Shown: one piece after another, positions 50,864 to 60,699 of the stretch | How positions within the stretch are numbered: the stretch's first letter is position 1 | How the letters are laid out: each line of letters begins with the position of its first letter | Source of the DNA: Streptomyces sp. NBC_00690 | GTDB taxonomy: Bacteria; Actinomycetota; Actinomycetes; Streptomycetales; Streptomycetaceae | Reading direction: 5' to 3' | Length of the DNA stretch: 64,000 nt | Assembly: GCF_036226685.1 (NCBI RefSeq) | Contig: NZ_CP109009.1 | Span: forward strand, 1,488,001 to 1,552,000 | Notes under the pieces: model-generated | Told to the model about the DNA's origin: nothing | Databases searched by the model: none | The model's input: only the letters and a program-made list of their open reading frames with translations | Translations under genes and position numbers: made by a program

Positions 50864-51283
50864 TCAGAGCCCGTCGGGTATCTGGCCCAGGACCCGGTAG
50901 AGGGGGCCGAAGTTCATCACGTCCCAGTGTGCGGTGACCCGACCCTGGTCGTCGAAGAGGAGTTCTTCGAGGTAGTGCCAGGACACCGGGGCGCCCGTGG
51001 CGGGTACGCCCATGAAATCGCCCCGGTGGGTCGCGGTGGCGGTGATCCGCAGCATCACCCGGTCGCCCTCGGCGACGATGCTCTTGGCCTCCAGGCGCAG
51101 ATCGGGGAACGAGTCCAGGGTGCCGCGCATGATGTCGGCGATCTGGTCGGCGGGCATCCGGCCGCCGTCCTCGTCGTAGTGGACGGCGTCCGGGGCCCAG
51201 TACGCGATGACGGCGTCCGGGTCGCCCCGGTTCCATGCATCGACCATGCGCAGGGCGTGTGCCTTGTTCTCCTGTGGTGACAT
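50864..51283 (-). CDS. SnoaL-family protein, candidate C-1 hydroxylase SnoaL2/AclR
   Basis: NTF2-fold protein of 139 residues with MSPQENKAHALRMVDAWNRGDPDAVIAYWAPDAVHYD, VMLRITATATHRGDFMGVPATG and WDVMNFGPLYRVLGQ. It belongs to the SnoaL superfamily but is not the fourth-ring cyclase, which is at 33566. In nogalamycin, SnoaL2 hydroxylates C-1 with help from the SDR SnoaW; a SnoaW-like SDR lies at 34616. A C-1 hydroxyl is needed if a sugar is attached there. The ATG at 51283 is firm. It is 26 bases downstream of the methylesterase gene. Confidence 0.7.
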   Translation of the reverse strand: MSPQENKAHALRMVDAWNRGDPDAVIAYWAPDAVHYDEDGGRMPADQIADIMRGTLDSFPDLRLEAKSIVAEGDRVMLRITATATHRGDFMGVPATGAPVSWHYLEELLFDDQGRVTAHWDVMNFGPLYRVLGQIPDGL

Positions 51284-51309
51284 CGGATCTCCTGGTGCTG
51301 GGCGCCGGG

Positions 51310-52248
<939 letters not shown>

Positions 52249-53313
52249 TCAATCGACGGGGGTCATCTCGATCAGGCAGAAGTCGAACGGCACGACGGGC
52301 GAGGTGATGGGGGTGACGAGGGAGGTGATGGCGAGCCCGGCGGAAGCCGCCAGCTCGGACCACTCGGCCGTCGTCCGTACCCGACCGCCGAGGAACACCA
52401 GCATCCGCATGTCGAGGAGGCTGAAGTGGAGGTCGGCGGTGCTCGTCGTGGCGTCGGTCGAAGGTTCGGCGCGTTCGCGCAGGATCAGGGTGCCGCCCGG
52501 CTCCAGGGCGTCCCGGCAGCGCTTGAGGATGCGTCGGGCCTCGTCGTCCTGCCAGTTCAACAGCACCATGGAGAGCAGGACCAGGTCTGCGGTCACCGGT
52601 AGTTCGTCGAAGAAGTCGCCGCCGATGACGTCGATGCGGTCCGCGAGCCCCCGCTGGGCGATCTTGGCACGCGCCCGGTCGGCCGGGGACGGCAGGTCCA
52701 GCAGGGTGCCGCGCACCTCGGGCAGTGTCCGCACGATCGACTGGATCAATCCGCCGGGGGCACCGCCGACGTCGAGGACGTGCCGTACGCCGCTCCAGTC
52801 GTAGGTGGCGATGAAGCCCTCGTCGACCGCTTCCTCCTCGGTCGCCATGAGTGCGTCGAAGGACTCGCCCAGCTCCGGGTTGGCCGACAGATCGTCCCAG
52901 AACGGCCTGCCGTACAGGGCTTCATAGCTGGGGCGTCCGGTCTTGACCGCTTCCAGGAGTTGCGTGAAGGCGAGGTCGGCCCGGCCGATGATCTGGTCGA
53001 GCGCGAGCCAGGAGCGCTGTTGGAGCGGGTGGTCGTCGGCGAGCAGCAGTCCGAGTTCGGTGGGGCCGAACCGGCCGGGGGCACTCTCCTCGAACACACC
53101 GACGGCGGTGAGGTGGCGCACCAGGCGGTGCAGCGCACCGGCGTCGGCGCCGGTGGCCCGTGCCAGGTCCTTGGGGGTGTGCGCCCCGGCGGCCATGTGG
53201 TCCACCAGCCGCAGGGTGGCGGCGACCCGCAGGGACGTCGGTGTGACGAGGTCGACCAGCCGGAGGAAACGGTCGATGGGCGTGCCGTCGTGCTGACTGC
53301 TCGTGCTGCTCAC
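52249..53313 (-). CDS. Anthracycline O-methyltransferase-family protein (DnrK/RdmB type)
   Basis: SAM-methyltransferase-fold protein of 354 residues with LVTPTSLRVAATLRLVDHMAAG, the SAM-binding VLDVGGAPGGL, and GDFFDELPVTADLVLLSMVLLNWQDDEA, all as in DnrK and RdmB. DnrK methylates the C-4 hydroxyl, RdmB hydroxylates C-10. Near the C-terminus the DLHFSLLDMRML segment is one residue shorter than the RdmB equivalent as I recall it, where an extra Ser switches function. I lean to a methyltransferase, possibly with 10-decarboxylase side activity. The start is GTG at 53313. It leads the operon with the RdmC-like esterase. Confidence 0.85.
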   Translation of the reverse strand: MSSTSSQHDGTPIDRFLRLVDLVTPTSLRVAATLRLVDHMAAGAHTPKDLARATGADAGALHRLVRHLTAVGVFEESAPGRFGPTELGLLLADDHPLQQRSWLALDQIIGRADLAFTQLLEAVKTGRPSYEALYGRPFWDDLSANPELGESFDALMATEEEAVDEGFIATYDWSGVRHVLDVGGAPGGLIQSIVRTLPEVRGTLLDLPSPADRARAKIAQRGLADRIDVIGGDFFDELPVTADLVLLSMVLLNWQDDEARRILKRCRDALEPGGTLILRERAEPSTDATTSTADLHFSLLDMRMLVFLGGRVRTTAEWSELAASAGLAITSLVTPITSPVVPFDFCLIEMTPVD

Positions 53314-53538
53314 GTGGGCGTCTCCCCTGGGTCGCTCGGACGTCCGTGCCCGGCGAGTGTGGTCCGCCCGTCTCGCAACCGTCTCGACGATCGCTGGGCC
53401 ATCGTCGGAGCGGAAGTGGCGGACGGGTCAAGTGGGCCGCGAGCGGCCCCTGACAGCGTGGGCCATCGGCGTTCCGTTTGAGCGCGCACCCAAGGGACGT
53501 CGAAGGAACACCGAGGGACTTCCACGAACGGGGATCGC

Positions 53539-54324
53539 ATGACGAGCAAGGAACTGAAGGTCGCCATCGTGACTGGTGCGACCAGCGGAATCGGCGCCTC
53601 GGTCGCCGCCCTGTTGGCCGAGCAGGGGCACCGGGTCTTTCTGTGCGGCCGTGACGCACAGAACGTCGCCACGACCATCGAGCGGTTCCGCAAGGAGGGG
53701 TACGAGGTCGACGGCCGGGCCTGCGATGTGCGTTCCACCGACGATGTGCACGTGTTCGTCGCGGCGGCCGTCGAGCGGTACGGTCCGGTCGGCATCCTGG
53801 TCAACAACGCCGGTCGCAGCGGCGGCGGTACGACGTCGACCCTCACCGACGAACTGTGGCGCGATGTGATGGCGACCAATCTCGACGGTGTCTTCCGTGT
53901 GACGCGCGAGGTGCTCACCACCGGCCGGATGCTGGAGGGCACCAGCGGCCGGATCATCAACATCGCCTCGACCGGCGGCAAGCAGGGGGTGATGTTCGGC
54001 GCCCCGTACTCCGCCTCGAAGCACGGTGTGGTGGGCTTCACGAAGGCGTTGGGTCAGGAGCTGGCGAAGTCGGGGGTCACCGTCAACGCCGTCTGCCCCG
54101 GCTATGTCGAGACGCCGATGGCCCAGCGGGTGCGGCAGGGGTACGCCGACTTCTGGGAGACCAGCGAGGACGAGGTCCTGACCAAGTTCGAGGCGAAGAT
54201 TCCGCTCGGCCGGTACTCGACACCCGAGGAGGTGGCCGGTCTGGTCGGCTATCTCGTCAGCGACACGGCCGCCTCCATCACCGCACAGGCGCTCAACGTC
54301 TGCGGCGGGCTAGGCAACTACTGA
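53539..54324 (+). CDS. Type II polyketide C-9 ketoreductase (ActIII/SnoaD/AknA type)
   Basis: SDR ketoreductase of 261 residues that reduces the C-9 ketone of the nascent polyketide. The ActIII signature is near-complete: VTGATSGIG, N114 (MATN), catalytic S144, Y157 and K161 (PYSASKHGVVGFTKALG), VNAVCPGYVETPMA and the C-terminal ITAQALNVCGGLGNY. The ATG at 53539 follows gggga. It leads a plus-strand operon with the aromatase and transferase 7. Its presence shows that a reduced, anthracycline-type decaketide is made. Confidence 0.96.
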   Translation: MTSKELKVAIVTGATSGIGASVAALLAEQGHRVFLCGRDAQNVATTIERFRKEGYEVDGRACDVRSTDDVHVFVAAAVERYGPVGILVNNAGRSGGGTTSTLTDELWRDVMATNLDGVFRVTREVLTTGRMLEGTSGRIINIASTGGKQGVMFGAPYSASKHGVVGFTKALGQELAKSGVTVNAVCPGYVETPMAQRVRQGYADFWETSEDEVLTKFEAKIPLGRYSTPEEVAGLVGYLVSDTAASITAQALNVCGGLGNY

Positions 54325-54383
54325 GCCGACCGGAGGACGACCGACCACCGTGGCAGCGACGGGTGAGACAAGAGGACCGGAAG

Positions 54384-55352
54384 ATGACTGAGCCCCAGAC
54401 CCATCACACTGAGCACCGGATCACCGTGAACGCCCCGGCCGATGTGGTGTTCGCGCTGATCGAGGACGTCACCGGCTGGCCGGAGACCTTCCCGCCGTGC
54501 GTCCACGTCGATGCCGAACGTGACGGCGACCGTGAACGCATCCGGATCTGGGCCACCGCAGGTGGGGAGGTGAAGGGCTGGACCTCGCTGCGCGAGCTGG
54601 ACCGGAAACGGCTGCGGGTCCGGTTCCGTCAGGAGGTGTCCGCGCCTCCCGTGGCCGCGATGGGCGGCGAATGGGTGATCGAGAGCGATCCGTCCGGTGC
54701 GACCCTGGTCCGGCTGTTGCACGACTTCAGCGCGATCGGCGACGACCCGGCGAAGGTGGAGTGGATCCAACACGCGGTGGACCGCAACAGCGGCCAGGAA
54801 CTGGCCGCGCTGCGCGCCGCCGCGGAACTGCGGACGCAGCGCGGCGAGCTGACGCTGACGTTCTCGGACTCGCTGCGGGTGGCCGGTGCCGCCAAGGACG
54901 TCTACGACTTCATCGACCGGGCGGACGCCTGGGAACAGCGGCTGCCGCACGTGGCCCGGGTGTCCCTCACCGAGGACGTCCCAAGGCAGCAGGTGCTGGA
55001 GATGGACACCCGCACCGCGGACGGCTCCACGCACACCACCCGGTCGGTGCGGATCTGCTTCCCCCATGACCGGATCGTCTACAAGCAGCTCCAGACACCG
55101 GTGTTGATGTCGGCGCACACCGGTGAGTGGCTGATCCGCGAGGTCGGCGAGGAGACGGAGATCACCAGTACGCACACGGTGGTCGTGAACCCGGAGGCGA
55201 TCGCGGGGGTCTTGGGCGCAGCGGCGGGCGTCACCGAGGCGCGCACCTTCATCCGGGAGGCGCTCGGCCGCAACAGCACGGCGACGATGGGGTATGCGAA
55301 GGCGTACGCGGAGGAGATCGCAGGCCGAGCAGGTCACTCGGCGGCTCACTGA
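54384..55352 (+). CDS. Didomain polyketide aromatase/cyclase (SnoaE/AknE type)
   Basis: Aromatase of 322 residues with two START/SRPBCC domains in tandem. The first starts HRITVNAPADVVFALIEDVTGWPETFPP, the second LTFSDSLRVAGAAKDVYDFIDRADAWEQRLPH. Such didomain enzymes aromatise the first ring of C-9-reduced polyketides, right after the ActIII-type ketoreductase encoded 60 bases upstream. The ATG at 54384 follows agaggac. The domains show the usual repeat of IESDP/VRLLH and VRICFPHDRIVYKQL strands. Confidence 0.95.
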   Translation: MTEPQTHHTEHRITVNAPADVVFALIEDVTGWPETFPPCVHVDAERDGDRERIRIWATAGGEVKGWTSLRELDRKRLRVRFRQEVSAPPVAAMGGEWVIESDPSGATLVRLLHDFSAIGDDPAKVEWIQHAVDRNSGQELAALRAAAELRTQRGELTLTFSDSLRVAGAAKDVYDFIDRADAWEQRLPHVARVSLTEDVPRQQVLEMDTRTADGSTHTTRSVRICFPHDRIVYKQLQTPVLMSAHTGEWLIREVGEETEITSTHTVVVNPEAIAGVLGAAAGVTEARTFIREALGRNSTATMGYAKAYAEEIAGRAGHSAAH

Positions 55353-55405
55353 GCTGGTCGCTGAGCGGACCGGTCCACACGGCGGGGAGAGGTCGGGAGA
55401 AGGCC

Positions 55406-56728
55406 ATGCGCGTGCTGTTCACCACCTTCGCGGCGCGTACGCACGTCCACAGCCAGGTGCCCCTGGCATGGGCACTGCGCGCTGCGGGTCACGATGTGCG
55501 CGTGGCCACCCAGCCCGATGCCGTGGAACACGTGCTGCGGGCCGGGCTGTCCGCGGTGCCGGTGGGTGCTCCACTGAACCAGGAAGCCCTGGTGGAGGAG
55601 TTGGACGAGCGCCGGAGCGAAGCGCTGGAGAGTGGTCGGGAGGGGCCGGAGTCCCTGGACTACCTGGAACTGACCGACATCAGCGAAGTCCGGCCGGAGC
55701 GGCTCACGTACGAGCTGATGCACCGCAGGCAACTGGCCCTCGCAGCGGGGGCATTTCCCACCCAGTGCGATCCGGAGATGATCGACGACCTGGTGCGTTA
55801 CGCGCGGTGGTGGCGGCCGGACCTCGTGGTGTGGGACACGATGACCTTCGCGGGCCCCGTCGCGGCGATGGCCGCGGGCGCGGCGCACGCCCGGTTGCTC
55901 TTCGGCCTCGATCTCATCGGCTTTCTGCGCCACCACTACAACCGGGTGCTGGAGCGTCGGATACCCGCGCTGCGGGACGATCCGATGGCGGAGTGGTTGG
56001 GCTGGACCCTGGAGGAGTACGGCTGCCGCTTCACCGAGGAGGCCGTGGTGGGGCAGTGGACCATCGATCCGGTTCTCACCTCGTTGGCACTGCCGACGGA
56101 TCTGGTGCGGGTGCCGATGCGCTACGTCCCGTACAACGGGCCCGCCGTACTGCCTGATTGGGTCCTGGAGCCGCCGCGGCGCCCCAGGGTCTGCGTCACT
56201 CTCGGGCTGTCGCTGCTGGAGACCCTGGGCAGGGACCGGGTGTCGCTGGCCGAGATCCTCGACGCCGTCGCAGCACTGGACGTCGAGGTCGTCGCGACCG
56301 TCGGCGCGGCGCGGCGCGATGCGCTCGGGACGCTGCCCGCACGGGTTCGGGTGGTGGACTTCGTTCCGCTGGACGCCCTGTTGCCCAGTTGTGCCGCCGT
56401 GGTGCACCACGGCGGGGCGGGTACCTTCCAGTCGGCGCTGGCCCACGGGGTCCCGCAGATCATCCTGCCGGACGTGCTGTGGGACAGCGCGCGCCGGGCC
56501 GAGGGCCTGGAACGCTCCGGTGCCGGGCTCCAGGTCGCCGATCCCGCGCGTCTGACCGCGGCGGGCTTGCGTGACCTCGTCAGCCGGGTCGTCGAGCACC
56601 CGGCTCCGGCGCGCCATGCCCGTCGGTTGCGTCGGGAGATGGCTGCGACCGCTGCGCCCGCGGATGTGGTCCCCGTCCTCGAACGACTCACCTCACACCA
56701 TCGGCCGGCTGTCCGTCGGGGCCTGTGA
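55406..56728 (+). CDS. Glycosyltransferase 7
   Basis: GT-B deoxysugar transferase of 440 residues with MRVLFTTFAARTHVHSQVPLA, RPDLVVWDTMTFAGPVAA and CAAVVHHGGAGTFQSALAHG. It is closest in layout to transferases 2 and 3. The ATG at 55406 is 53 bases after the aromatase stop and has gggaga upstream, so it is the third gene of the ketoreductase operon. Which sugar it transfers is not readable from sequence. Confidence 0.9.
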   Translation: MRVLFTTFAARTHVHSQVPLAWALRAAGHDVRVATQPDAVEHVLRAGLSAVPVGAPLNQEALVEELDERRSEALESGREGPESLDYLELTDISEVRPERLTYELMHRRQLALAAGAFPTQCDPEMIDDLVRYARWWRPDLVVWDTMTFAGPVAAMAAGAAHARLLFGLDLIGFLRHHYNRVLERRIPALRDDPMAEWLGWTLEEYGCRFTEEAVVGQWTIDPVLTSLALPTDLVRVPMRYVPYNGPAVLPDWVLEPPRRPRVCVTLGLSLLETLGRDRVSLAEILDAVAALDVEVVATVGAARRDALGTLPARVRVVDFVPLDALLPSCAAVVHHGGAGTFQSALAHGVPQIILPDVLWDSARRAEGLERSGAGLQVADPARLTAAGLRDLVSRVVEHPAPARHARRLRREMAATAAPADVVPVLERLTSHHRPAVRRGL

Positions 56729-57048
56729 GCAGTCCTGCCCGTGACGGCCGCACGGCGGCCCTGGGGTCTGTCCCGCTCCGCGCGGATTCTCCCGGGAAAT
56801 GTCGGTTGCACATGCCCCGGGCCCAGCGCTTCCGGCACGCGCTTCGGCGTGTCGTCAATCGAATTACCAATCCTTGACGTTCCCATTGGCTGAACATTGA
56901 CAAGCTAGTCGACCAAATCTAGAGTCAAGTTGCAGCGAGTCGCGATGTATCGCTTCATTGAGGCCACCAACCTCGATGGGTGGTTGAATTTCAACGCATC
57001 TCGCTTCGACAGCGGATCGAGCCACCGTTGTGTGCAACTGGGGGAACA
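56729..57048. other. Intergenic region upstream of the SARP gene
   Basis: About 320 bases without a gene, with AT content rising sharply from 56850 on. It contains a ccaat/attgg inverted repeat (56867-56871 and 56885-56889) just upstream of a good promoter at 56897-56925. It is the most AT-rich part of the cluster seen here. Confidence 0.6.
56897..56925 (+). promoter_or_regulatory. Consensus-like promoter of the SARP gene
   Basis: ttgaca at 56897-56902 and tagagt at 56920-56925 are separated by 17 bases, close to the housekeeping sigma consensus. Transcription would start near 56932, leaving a leader of about 117 bases before the ATG at 57049. The nearby ccaat/attgg inverted repeat could be a regulator site. 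Confidence 0.55.
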
Positions 57049-59172
57049 ATGGATTTCCAAGTTCTCGGGCCCTTAGGGATGCTGGAGAAAGACAAGAACG
57101 TTGCGCCTACAGCACCCAAGCCTCGCCAAGTAATCGCACTCTTGATTATGCGGCGAAACGCAGTCGTCCAGACATCCGAATTGATCGATGAATTGTGGGA
57201 GGGCGGCCCTCCCACCAGCGCGCTAACAACTCTTCAGACCTACATTTACAAACTCCGCAAGATCCTTGTTCGCCACGGGGGCGCAGAGGTTCTTCACACT
57301 CGACCGGGTGGATATGTCCTTGACATACCCAACTCATCTGTCGACCTCCACCGGGCCGAAAAGGCAGCGGGCGAGGGCAAGGCGACACTGAGGAACGGCG
57401 ATCCCGTACGGGCTCGCGAATCCCTCGCCGAAGCACTGTCGATTTGGCGGGCGCCCGCGCTCGTCGATGTGGACAGGGGGGCGCTCCTTTCCTCCTATGC
57501 GACACGGCTGGAAGAATTCCGCGCCAGGACACTGGAAATGCGGATCGAGGCAGATCTCCAACTCGGCTACCACCGGGAGTTGGTGAGCGAACTCAAGTCA
57601 CTCATCCTCACCCATCCACTCCACGAGCATCTCCATGCCTCGCTGATGATCGCGCTGCATCGATCAGGGCGGCGCCACGAGGCCCTTGAGGTCTTCCGGT
57701 TGTTGCGACAGAACATGGTCGAGGACCTAGGGCTCGAACCGGGCGAGGAACTGCGCCAACTGCACCAGGCATTGCTCGCCGACGCACCCGTCGGACCTCC
57801 GTTCGACGCCCGGCAGACGATCCGTACGGTGTCTCGGGACGGTGCCGCGACGAGTACGGTCGGGCCACGAGCCGCGCGGGGAACCGCCGTCGACGTGGAG
57901 GAGCGCACGCCGGCCACCCAAGCACCGGAGCGAGACCATCTGCTCGCCTCGGTTCCGGCCCAACGTGACGCCGCCGGTGCGTCAGCCCAAAGCGCCCACG
58001 GCCCCGTCAGGGCGACGGGTCCGGTGGCATCGCCCCCGCTGTCCCACGCCGACGAGCGCGGCGGCGCCGGGCAGTCGGCCACGCCGGCACCCGCGGAACT
58101 CCCCGCGGACGTCGGTGACTTCACCGGCCGGGCGCCGGTGATCGAGGACTTCATGCTCCAGTTCCTCCCCCCGGAGGACGGGACCGTACGGCACGCGGCG
58201 ACTCGTGTCGTCGTGATCGCGGGCATGCCGGGGGTAGGCAAGTCGGCACTGGCGGTCCATCTGGCCCACCGGGTGCGGCACCTCTTCCCGGACGGGCAGC
58301 TCCACGTCGAACTGCATGGATCGAGCGACGAACCCCGGGACATCCGGGAGGTGCTCCATGGACTACTGCGGTCCCTGGGCATCCCCGACACCCTGATTCC
58401 GACGCAACTGGAGGAGCGTTCCAAGCTCTTCCGTTCGACGACGGCGGCGCGCCGGGTCCTGCTGGTGCTGGACGACACGGCGACGCTGGCGGACGTCCGT
58501 CCACTGCTGCCGGGCGGACCCGAGTGTGCGGTGATCATCACCAGTCGCCGTCGGCTGCACGGACTGGCCGGAGCCCAGAGCGTGGACCTCGATGTGCTGG
58601 ACAGCACGGAGGGAATCGACCTTCTCGCCAGTCTGATCGGACGTGAACGGCTCGACGAAGAGCCGCAGGCGGCCGACAAGCTGGGAGAGCTGGGTGGATG
58701 GCTACCCCTTGCGCTGCGATGTATCGGCGGCCGAGTGGCCACCATGCCGGGGCTGCCGCTCACTCGGGTCGCGGACCAACTGGCGAGGTCCAGCGACATC
58801 CTGAGCGAACTCCGGCTGGGCGACCTCGATGTGAGGTCCGGCTACGACGCCGCGTACGACCGGCTCACCCGGAGCGAACAGGCGGTCTTTCGACTGCTGA
58901 GCATGCTGCCGGCCGACGAGTTCACCGCCACGACGGTGGCGGACCTGCTCGGGTGGGAGATCCCCTCGGTCGAGCGCATCCTCGACCGGTTCGTCAACAG
59001 CTACCTCCTCAAGATCGTCCACTATGGCAACGATGAGCTGCACTACGCTCTTCCCCCGTTGACCTGGACGTATGCAAGGGGACGGCTGGACTCGACGCTT
59101 AGGCAGGACCCTCGGCTCAGGGCGGACGCCCCAGACGAGCACGCCTGCCCGGGGCCCCCGCACCCCAGGTGA
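57049..59172 (+). CDS. SARP-family pathway activator with NB-ARC domain (AfsR-like), TTA codon
   Basis: Cluster regulator of 707 residues. A winged-helix DNA-binding domain is at about 1-95 (FQVLGPLGML, TLQTYIYKLRKIL). A bacterial transcriptional activation (BTAD) domain is at 97-243 (LHEHLHASLMIALHRSGRRHEAL). A disordered linker follows, then an NB-ARC ATPase with P-loop GMPGVGKS at residues 392-399 and LLVLDDTATLADV. It stops before any TPR block. Codon 9 (57073-57075) is TTA, placing it under bldA control. The ATG at 57049 follows gggga. It most likely activates the anthracycline promoters. Confidence 0.92.
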   Translation: MDFQVLGPLGMLEKDKNVAPTAPKPRQVIALLIMRRNAVVQTSELIDELWEGGPPTSALTTLQTYIYKLRKILVRHGGAEVLHTRPGGYVLDIPNSSVDLHRAEKAAGEGKATLRNGDPVRARESLAEALSIWRAPALVDVDRGALLSSYATRLEEFRARTLEMRIEADLQLGYHRELVSELKSLILTHPLHEHLHASLMIALHRSGRRHEALEVFRLLRQNMVEDLGLEPGEELRQLHQALLADAPVGPPFDARQTIRTVSRDGAATSTVGPRAARGTAVDVEERTPATQAPERDHLLASVPAQRDAAGASAQSAHGPVRATGPVASPPLSHADERGGAGQSATPAPAELPADVGDFTGRAPVIEDFMLQFLPPEDGTVRHAATRVVVIAGMPGVGKSALAVHLAHRVRHLFPDGQLHVELHGSSDEPRDIREVLHGLLRSLGIPDTLIPTQLEERSKLFRSTTAARRVLLVLDDTATLADVRPLLPGGPECAVIITSRRRLHGLAGAQSVDLDVLDSTEGIDLLASLIGRERLDEEPQAADKLGELGGWLPLALRCIGGRVATMPGLPLTRVADQLARSSDILSELRLGDLDVRSGYDAAYDRLTRSEQAVFRLLSMLPADEFTATTVADLLGWEIPSVERILDRFVNSYLLKIVHYGNDELHYALPPLTWTYARGRLDSTLRQDPRLRADAPDEHACPGPPHPR

Positions 59173-59322
59173 TCTCCGGGACCTGAGGAGTGGGGGTGCC
59201 CGGCTTCCCTCGCAAGGAATCGGTGGGCAGGGAAGGTGTGCGCTGTAGGACCGAGGTTCCACCGCGCACACCGTCTCAGCAGCAGGATCGCAACCGGGTG
59301 ACCGGACACGTCCGCAGGAGTG

Positions 59323-60540
59323 TCACACCACCTGCACATGCGGTACGTAGAGAATCCATTTGCCGCCCGACTCCCGGAACTGAGTCTCCTTGGCGATGAT
59401 CTCCTCGGCGTGGTTCCAGGCGAAGAGCAGGGCGTAATCAGGATAGGGATCGTCGAACGCCGCACGCGGGCGCACCGGGATGTGGGCGCCGGGAGTGAGC
59501 CGCCCCTGCTTGTTCGGTGTGGTGTCGGAGATGAACGACACCAGGTCGGGACCGATTCCGCAGTAGTTGGTCACGGTGGCGCTCTTCGCCGTCGCACCGT
59601 ACCCGACCACCGTGCACCCTTCCGCCTTCAGCTTCCGAAGCAGGCTCACCAACTCGTCCCGTGAGCGTTCGACGTTCCGGAAGAAGCTCTTGAGGGTGTC
59701 CAGTTCGGCCAGTCGGCGGGTCTTCTCCTCCGCGAGCAGCACGGCCACCGAGGGGTCCGGAGTGCGCCGGCCCCTGCGGGCGAGGGTGTACCGCACCTCA
59801 CCGCCGTGCACGGGCAGCCGCTCCGCACCCACCAACTCAAAGCCGAACCGCTCGGCCATGGCCGCCACCGATGTGACGCTGAAGAAGTAGTAGTGCTCGT
59901 CGTAGATCTGGTCGTACGAGGTCTTCTCGACGATGTCCGCCAGATAGGGGTCCTCGAAGACGAACACACCGTCGGGCGCCAACAGCGCGTCGATGCCCTG
60001 GAAGATGGAGTCCATGTACGGGATGTGGCACAGGGTGTTCGCCGCGTAGATCAGCTGGGCGGGGCCCTCCGCCTCACGGATCTCCTGTGCGGTCGACGCC
60101 TGGAAGAACTCGGTGGTGACCCGGATGCCTAGCCTGCGGGCGATGTCAGCCACGCTCTCGGAGGGCTCCACGCCCAGATGCCTGACGCCCGCGTCGGCCA
60201 GTGCCCGGAGCATGATGCCGTCGTTGCAGCCCAGTTCGACGGCGAACGCGCCGGGGGCGGTGAGCTCGGTCCGCAGGAAGTCCTGCGCCGTCTGCTCGAA
60301 GTGCTTCCTCATCACCGACGACCCGGACGACAGATACGGGTAGTGGCCGTTGAACATCAGATGCCGGGGGACTTCCTCCATGAGCTGGACCATGGTGCAC
60401 GAGTCGCACACTCCCAGCGCGAGCCGGAAGAGGTACTCGTCCCCGATGTAGTCGGGTTCCAGGAACCCGCTGGAAAGCGGCTGCGTACCGAAATCACCGA
60501 ACTCGTGAAGTCGGCCGCCGCAGATACGGCAGCTCGTCAT
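59323..60540 (-). CDS. NDP-hexose C-methyltransferase (TylCIII/SnogG2 type)
   Basis: C-methyltransferase of 405 residues that adds a methyl branch at C3 of a 4-keto sugar. The N-terminal zinc motif CRICGG plus a later CDSC matches the TylCIII family. The SAM region AVELGCNDGIMLRALADAG and EPSESVADIARRLGI follow, and a C-terminal domain reads GYGATAKSATVTNYCGIG. The ATG at 60540 was chosen because the 67 residues open upstream have no match. A branched sugar plus the nitrososynthase at 62340 points to an evernitrose/decilonitrose-like nitrosugar. Confidence 0.93.
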   Translation of the reverse strand: MTSCRICGGRLHEFGDFGTQPLSSGFLEPDYIGDEYLFRLALGVCDSCTMVQLMEEVPRHLMFNGHYPYLSSGSSVMRKHFEQTAQDFLRTELTAPGAFAVELGCNDGIMLRALADAGVRHLGVEPSESVADIARRLGIRVTTEFFQASTAQEIREAEGPAQLIYAANTLCHIPYMDSIFQGIDALLAPDGVFVFEDPYLADIVEKTSYDQIYDEHYYFFSVTSVAAMAERFGFELVGAERLPVHGGEVRYTLARRGRRTPDPSVAVLLAEEKTRRLAELDTLKSFFRNVERSRDELVSLLRKLKAEGCTVVGYGATAKSATVTNYCGIGPDLVSFISDTTPNKQGRLTPGAHIPVRPRAAFDDPYPDYALLFAWNHAEEIIAKETQFRESGGKWILYVPHVQVV

Positions 60541-60699
60541 GGTGTAGACGGTCTCCCCGGGCTCTCGCAGCCGTCTCAACGATGACTGGACCGAACCGGG
60601 CTCCAGCGGGCTTCTTCGCGGCTTCGAGCCGCTCGCCGCAGCCTGAATCCGGCGGCCCACGTCCGTGAGCGCGCGGACCCGCCGGCAGAGGGAGTCGCG
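60541..60699. promoter_or_regulatory. Divergent promoter region, C-methyltransferase / N-methyltransferase 2
   Basis: 159 bases between divergent genes. No clear boxes or inverted repeats were found. A gagggag ribosome-binding site (60688-60694) sits at its right end and supports the unusual TTG start of the next gene. Confidence 0.4.
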
